Under the pieces are notes generated by a model. That model had not been told where the DNA came from. It was given only the letters and a program-made list of their open reading frames with translations, and did not search any database. From assembly GCA_018829425.1 (NCBI GenBank), contig JAHJUA010000017.1:1-7707 (forward strand): 7,707 bases of DNA, in the 5' to 3' direction. This DNA comes from Nanobdellota archaeon (GTDB taxonomy: Archaea; Nanobdellota; Nanobdellia; Pacearchaeales; GW2011-AR1). Made by a program: the position numbers and the translations under genes. Below, piece after piece: positions 5,665 to 7,707 of this stretch. The stretch's first letter is position 1; each line of letters opens with the position of its first letter.

Positions 5665-5686
5665 ACCAGAAGAAGGAAATTGGAGG

Positions 5687-5694
5687 TTTAAAAA
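5687..5694 (-). promoter_or_regulatory. TATA-like box for sufS
   Basis: The minus strand reads TTTTTAAA, centred about 26 bases upstream of the sufS ATG at 5664, in the 43-base gap after the cupredoxin stop. It supports the ATG start and an internal leaderless promoter, so sufS need not rely on read-through from sufB. Confidence 0.4.
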
Positions 5695-5707
5695 ATATGG
5701 GTTTTGG

Positions 5708-6172
5708 TTATTGAACCACAATGGTCCCTTTCATAGAGGGATGAATTTCGCAATGATATGAATAGGTTCCCTTGGAATCAAAGGTCTTGGAATAAGTGCC
5801 GCCGGGAGATAAACCTGGGAATCCAAATTCGCCTTCTAAATCAAAAGTAATTGTATGGACTACAGAATCCATGTTTGTCCAGATGACGGTGTTATTGATG
5901 CTTATTATTAACTCTGAAGGATTAAACTCTGAATTTTCTATTTTCACATCGTAACTTTGCCCAGATATAATTGGGATGGCTATGGGATTTTCTAATTCAC
6001 CTAAATTGTTTTGTTGGTCTTCGTCTGACGCAGTAGGATTTCTATCCCAATTAGTCAATAAAAAAGCTCCTGCGGCAGCGATAACAATTAATACAACAAG
6101 CGCAACGACAAGTCCAAACCTCTTTTTTTTCTTAGTGCGTTTCATAACTTTTTTCTTTGAACGCTTAGCCAT
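5708..6172 (-). CDS. Membrane-anchored cupredoxin (amicyanin-like blue copper protein)
   Basis: This 154-residue protein has a strongly basic N-terminus (KRSKKK and KRTKKKKR within residues 3-18), one membrane span at about 19-40 (GLVVALVVLIVIAAAGAFLL), a polar linker to about 65, and a cupredoxin domain facing outside. The type 1 copper ligands are all present: H106 in VVHTITF, then C141, H144 and M147 in YHCEIHPSMKG. The C-x2-H-x2-M loop is the short amicyanin/pseudoazurin type, not the longer plastocyanin loop. Such domains shuttle electrons or bind copper. The gene sits between sufB and sufS, 36 bases after sufB, with its own TATA-like box. No partner oxidase or copper pump is in the window. 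Its presence among Fe-S assembly genes may reflect copper stress, redox coupling or chance. Confidence 0.93.
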   Translation of the reverse strand: MAKRSKKKVMKRTKKKKRFGLVVALVVLIVIAAAGAFLLTNWDRNPTASDEDQQNNLGELENPIAIPIISGQSYDVKIENSEFNPSELIISINNTVIWTNMDSVVHTITFDLEGEFGFPGLSPGGTYSKTFDSKGTYSYHCEIHPSMKGTIVVQ

Positions 6173-6194
6173 ATTTAATAAAAGGATTGCGCGC

Positions 6195-6202
6195 TTTTAA
6201 AT
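6195..6202 (-). promoter_or_regulatory. TATA-like box for the cupredoxin gene
   Basis: The minus strand reads ATTTAAAA, centred about 26 bases upstream of the ATG at 6172 and inside the 36-base gap after sufB. It suggests that the cupredoxin can be transcribed independently of sufB. Confidence 0.45.
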
Positions 6203-6208
6203 TTTGAG

Positions 6209-7609
6209 TTAAACAACACTATTCTCAATTTCCAATTCAATCAATCGGTTAAGTTCAACGGCGTATTCGACAGGCAACTCTTTGATTAAAGGTTCGATGA
6301 AACCTGAGACAATCATTTTTGTCGCTTCTTGCTCTGAGAGTCCGCGGCTCATCAAATAGAAAAGTTGCTCTTCGCCGATTTTTCCTACTTTGGCTTCGTG
6401 GGAAACCTCAACATCGTTTTCTTTTACGTCCATGCTTGGAATTGTTCCTGCTTCGCTTTGATCATCAAGAAGCAAACCATCACAGCAAACATGTGACTTT
6501 GAACCTTTGCAACCTTTCTCTATTTTAACCAATCCGCGATAATTTGTTATTCCTCCATCGAGCGAGATGCTTTTGCTTACAATATGTGAACTTGTGTTTT
6601 CAGCCTTATGATAAACCTTGCAGCCGGTATCTTGGTTTTGCCCACGAGCGGCGTACGCGATTCCAATATAATCTGTTTTTGAATTTTTTCCTAAAAGAAC
6701 GCTGCAAGGATAGAGCATCGTGACTTTGCTTCCAGTGTTTCCGTTAATCCATTCCATAATTCCGTCTTCGTGAACAATTGCTCTTTTTGTGTTTAGATTG
6801 TAAGTGTTTTTGCTCCAGTTTTCAATGCTCGAATAACGCACTTTTGCACCTTTCAAAACGTGGATTTCAACGCAACCTGCGTGAAGCGAGTTTTCATCGT
6901 AAATCGGTGCGGAACAACCTTCAATGTAATGAACCTCTGAGCCTTCGTCTGCAATTATTAGGGTATGTTCAAATTGGCCGCCTTTTCGTGCGTTCATTCT
7001 AAAGTATGCTTGAAGTGGGAGCCGAACCCTGACGTTTTTTGGAATGTAAATAAAAGTTCCTCCACTCCAAACAGCGGCGTGGAGCGCTGTGAATTTGTGA
7101 AGATTTGAAGGAACACAAGAAGTCATGAAATATTTTTTGAAAAGTTCAGGATATTTTTTTAGACCAGTATCACAATCAAGGAAAACAACGCCTTGTGCTT
7201 CCCATTCTTTATTTAAATTATGATAGATTGTTTCAGATTCGTACTGCACGCCAACTCCTGCCAATACTTTGCGCTCTGCTTGCGGAATTCCAAGTCGTTC
7301 ATAAGTTTGTTTAATATCTTCGGGAATTTCTGCCCAGCTTCTTGAATTTTTAACTGAATCAGGACGCATGTAAAAATGAATTTCATTAAAGTCCAATTCG
7401 GAAAGGTCTGGGCCGAAGTTTGGCATTGGTATTTTGTTAAATAATTTCAAAGCTTCAAGCCGCTTCTTCAGCATCCACTCTGACTCTTGTTTGTCCTTTG
7501 AAATTTTCCGAACGAGCTTTTCATTAAGACCAAGTTCTGATTTGAAAATTAGATTTTCTGGATTGTGATGGTCGTAAGATTCTCGCGTCAGATTTAAGGA
7601 TTCATTCAT
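6209..7609 (-). CDS. sufB: SufB, Fe-S cluster assembly scaffold
   Basis: SufB is the beta-helix scaffold that, with the SufC ATPase and usually SufD, assembles Fe-S clusters. The 466-residue protein is full length for the family. N-terminal family features include EIHFYMRPD (76-84), SWAEIPEDIKQTYERLGIPQAE and a Q-Y-E-S-E segment. The central part is a long beta-helix with HYIEGCSAPIY (227-237) and GSKVTMLYPCSVLLG. The C-terminus holds SHVCCDGLL, where C376 aligns with E. coli SufB C405, then EVSHEAKVGKIGEEQLFYLMSRGLSEQEA, with H404 and E405 in the conserved HEA. These C-terminal motifs mark it as SufB, not SufD. It is the first gene of the locus, with a TATA-like box 25 bases upstream. No SufD is visible, so a SufB homodimer is possible. 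Confidence 0.97.
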   Translation of the reverse strand: MNESLNLTRESYDHHNPENLIFKSELGLNEKLVRKISKDKQESEWMLKKRLEALKLFNKIPMPNFGPDLSELDFNEIHFYMRPDSVKNSRSWAEIPEDIKQTYERLGIPQAERKVLAGVGVQYESETIYHNLNKEWEAQGVVFLDCDTGLKKYPELFKKYFMTSCVPSNLHKFTALHAAVWSGGTFIYIPKNVRVRLPLQAYFRMNARKGGQFEHTLIIADEGSEVHYIEGCSAPIYDENSLHAGCVEIHVLKGAKVRYSSIENWSKNTYNLNTKRAIVHEDGIMEWINGNTGSKVTMLYPCSVLLGKNSKTDYIGIAYAARGQNQDTGCKVYHKAENTSSHIVSKSISLDGGITNYRGLVKIEKGCKGSKSHVCCDGLLLDDQSEAGTIPSMDVKENDVEVSHEAKVGKIGEEQLFYLMSRGLSEQEATKMIVSGFIEPLIKELPVEYAVELNRLIELEIENSVV

Positions 7610-7630
7610 AGATTTAGAATCTAGAAGACT

Positions 7631-7638
7631 TATTTAAG
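7631..7638 (-). promoter_or_regulatory. TATA-like box for sufB and the SUF locus
   Basis: The minus strand reads CTTAAATA, centred about 25 bases upstream of the sufB ATG at 7609. Initiation is predicted at or next to the ATG. It lies only 12 bases past the stop codon of the right-edge gene fragment. Confidence 0.5.
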
Positions 7639-7649
7639 GGTTTTTGTGG

Positions 7650-7707
7650 TTATTTGAGGGCATCTTTCAATTTATGAGCCCAATTAGTTATTGGATTCGG
7701 TTTTGCA
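7650..7707 (-). CDS. Possible C-terminal fragment of an unidentified protein (runs off the right edge)
   Basis: One minus-strand frame is open from the window edge to a TAA at 7652-7650 and reads AKPNPITNWAHKLKDALK. The other two minus-strand frames are stopped within the first 24 bases. The peptide has the lysine-rich, helix-like look of a genuine C-terminus and ends just before the sufB promoter. Eighteen residues are too few to name a family. If real, the gene lies upstream of sufB on the same strand. Confidence 0.4.
   Translation of the reverse strand, partial: AKPNPITNWAHKLKDALK

Noticed and set aside
5665..5721. TTG start giving SufS 19 extra residues
   Set aside because: The extension overlaps the cupredoxin gene and has no counterpart in SufS proteins. 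The ATG at 5664 gives the normal 406-residue length and has a TATA-like box upstream.
6778..7002. Plus-strand frame opposite sufB
   Set aside because: The peptide is rich in Cys, Leu and Arg, unlike other proteins here, and is the complement of the conserved SufB beta-helix region.
1..7707. CRISPR array, tRNA, rRNA, transposon or prophage
   Set aside because: No regularly spaced repeats, tRNA-like sequences, terminal inverted repeats, transposase or phage motifs were seen by eye.

Overview
The window looks like a compact, AT-rich archaeal genome, most likely a DPANN lineage of the Woesearchaeota/Pacearchaeota kind. This is inferred from lysine-rich proteins, very short gaps, abutting or overlapping gene ends, and AT-rich TATA-like boxes centred about 24-27 bases upstream of most ATGs, which is the spacing expected for leaderless archaeal transcripts. 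No rRNA, tRNA, CRISPR array, insertion sequence or phage gene was found, and no taxonomic marker settles the assignment.

Left part (1-2477): a set of small, poorly characterised genes. From the left edge these are the first codons of a minus-strand gene; a minus-strand protein with a twin-arginine-like export signal (125-835); a divergent plus-strand coiled-coil protein starting MGLFGFGK (922-1290); a small single-span membrane protein on the minus strand (1292-1546); a class I SAM-dependent methyltransferase (1586-2191); and a 77-residue orphan (2244-2477) whose end overlaps the end of sufC.

Right part (2464-7609): a minus-strand SUF iron-sulfur cluster assembly locus. In transcription order it reads sufB, a membrane-anchored amicyanin-like cupredoxin, sufS, an unrecognised 107-residue protein, a short SufU-type scaffold, a GNAT acetyltransferase, and sufC. 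SufS would release sulfur from cysteine, SufU would receive it, and SufB with the SufC ATPase would form the assembly platform. No sufD is visible. Three non-SUF genes are interleaved, and the genes from sufS to the GNAT are tightly coupled (4-base ATGA overlaps at sufS/107-residue gene and sufU/GNAT; one base between the 107-residue gene and sufU). sufB and sufC, usually adjacent, are at opposite ends of the locus. The last 58 bases at the right edge appear to hold the C-terminus of another minus-strand gene.

The best candidates for something undescribed are the 107-residue protein coupled between sufS and sufU, the copper protein inside an Fe-S assembly locus, and the SufD-less layout with a short SufU. 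All functional links are inferences from gene context.
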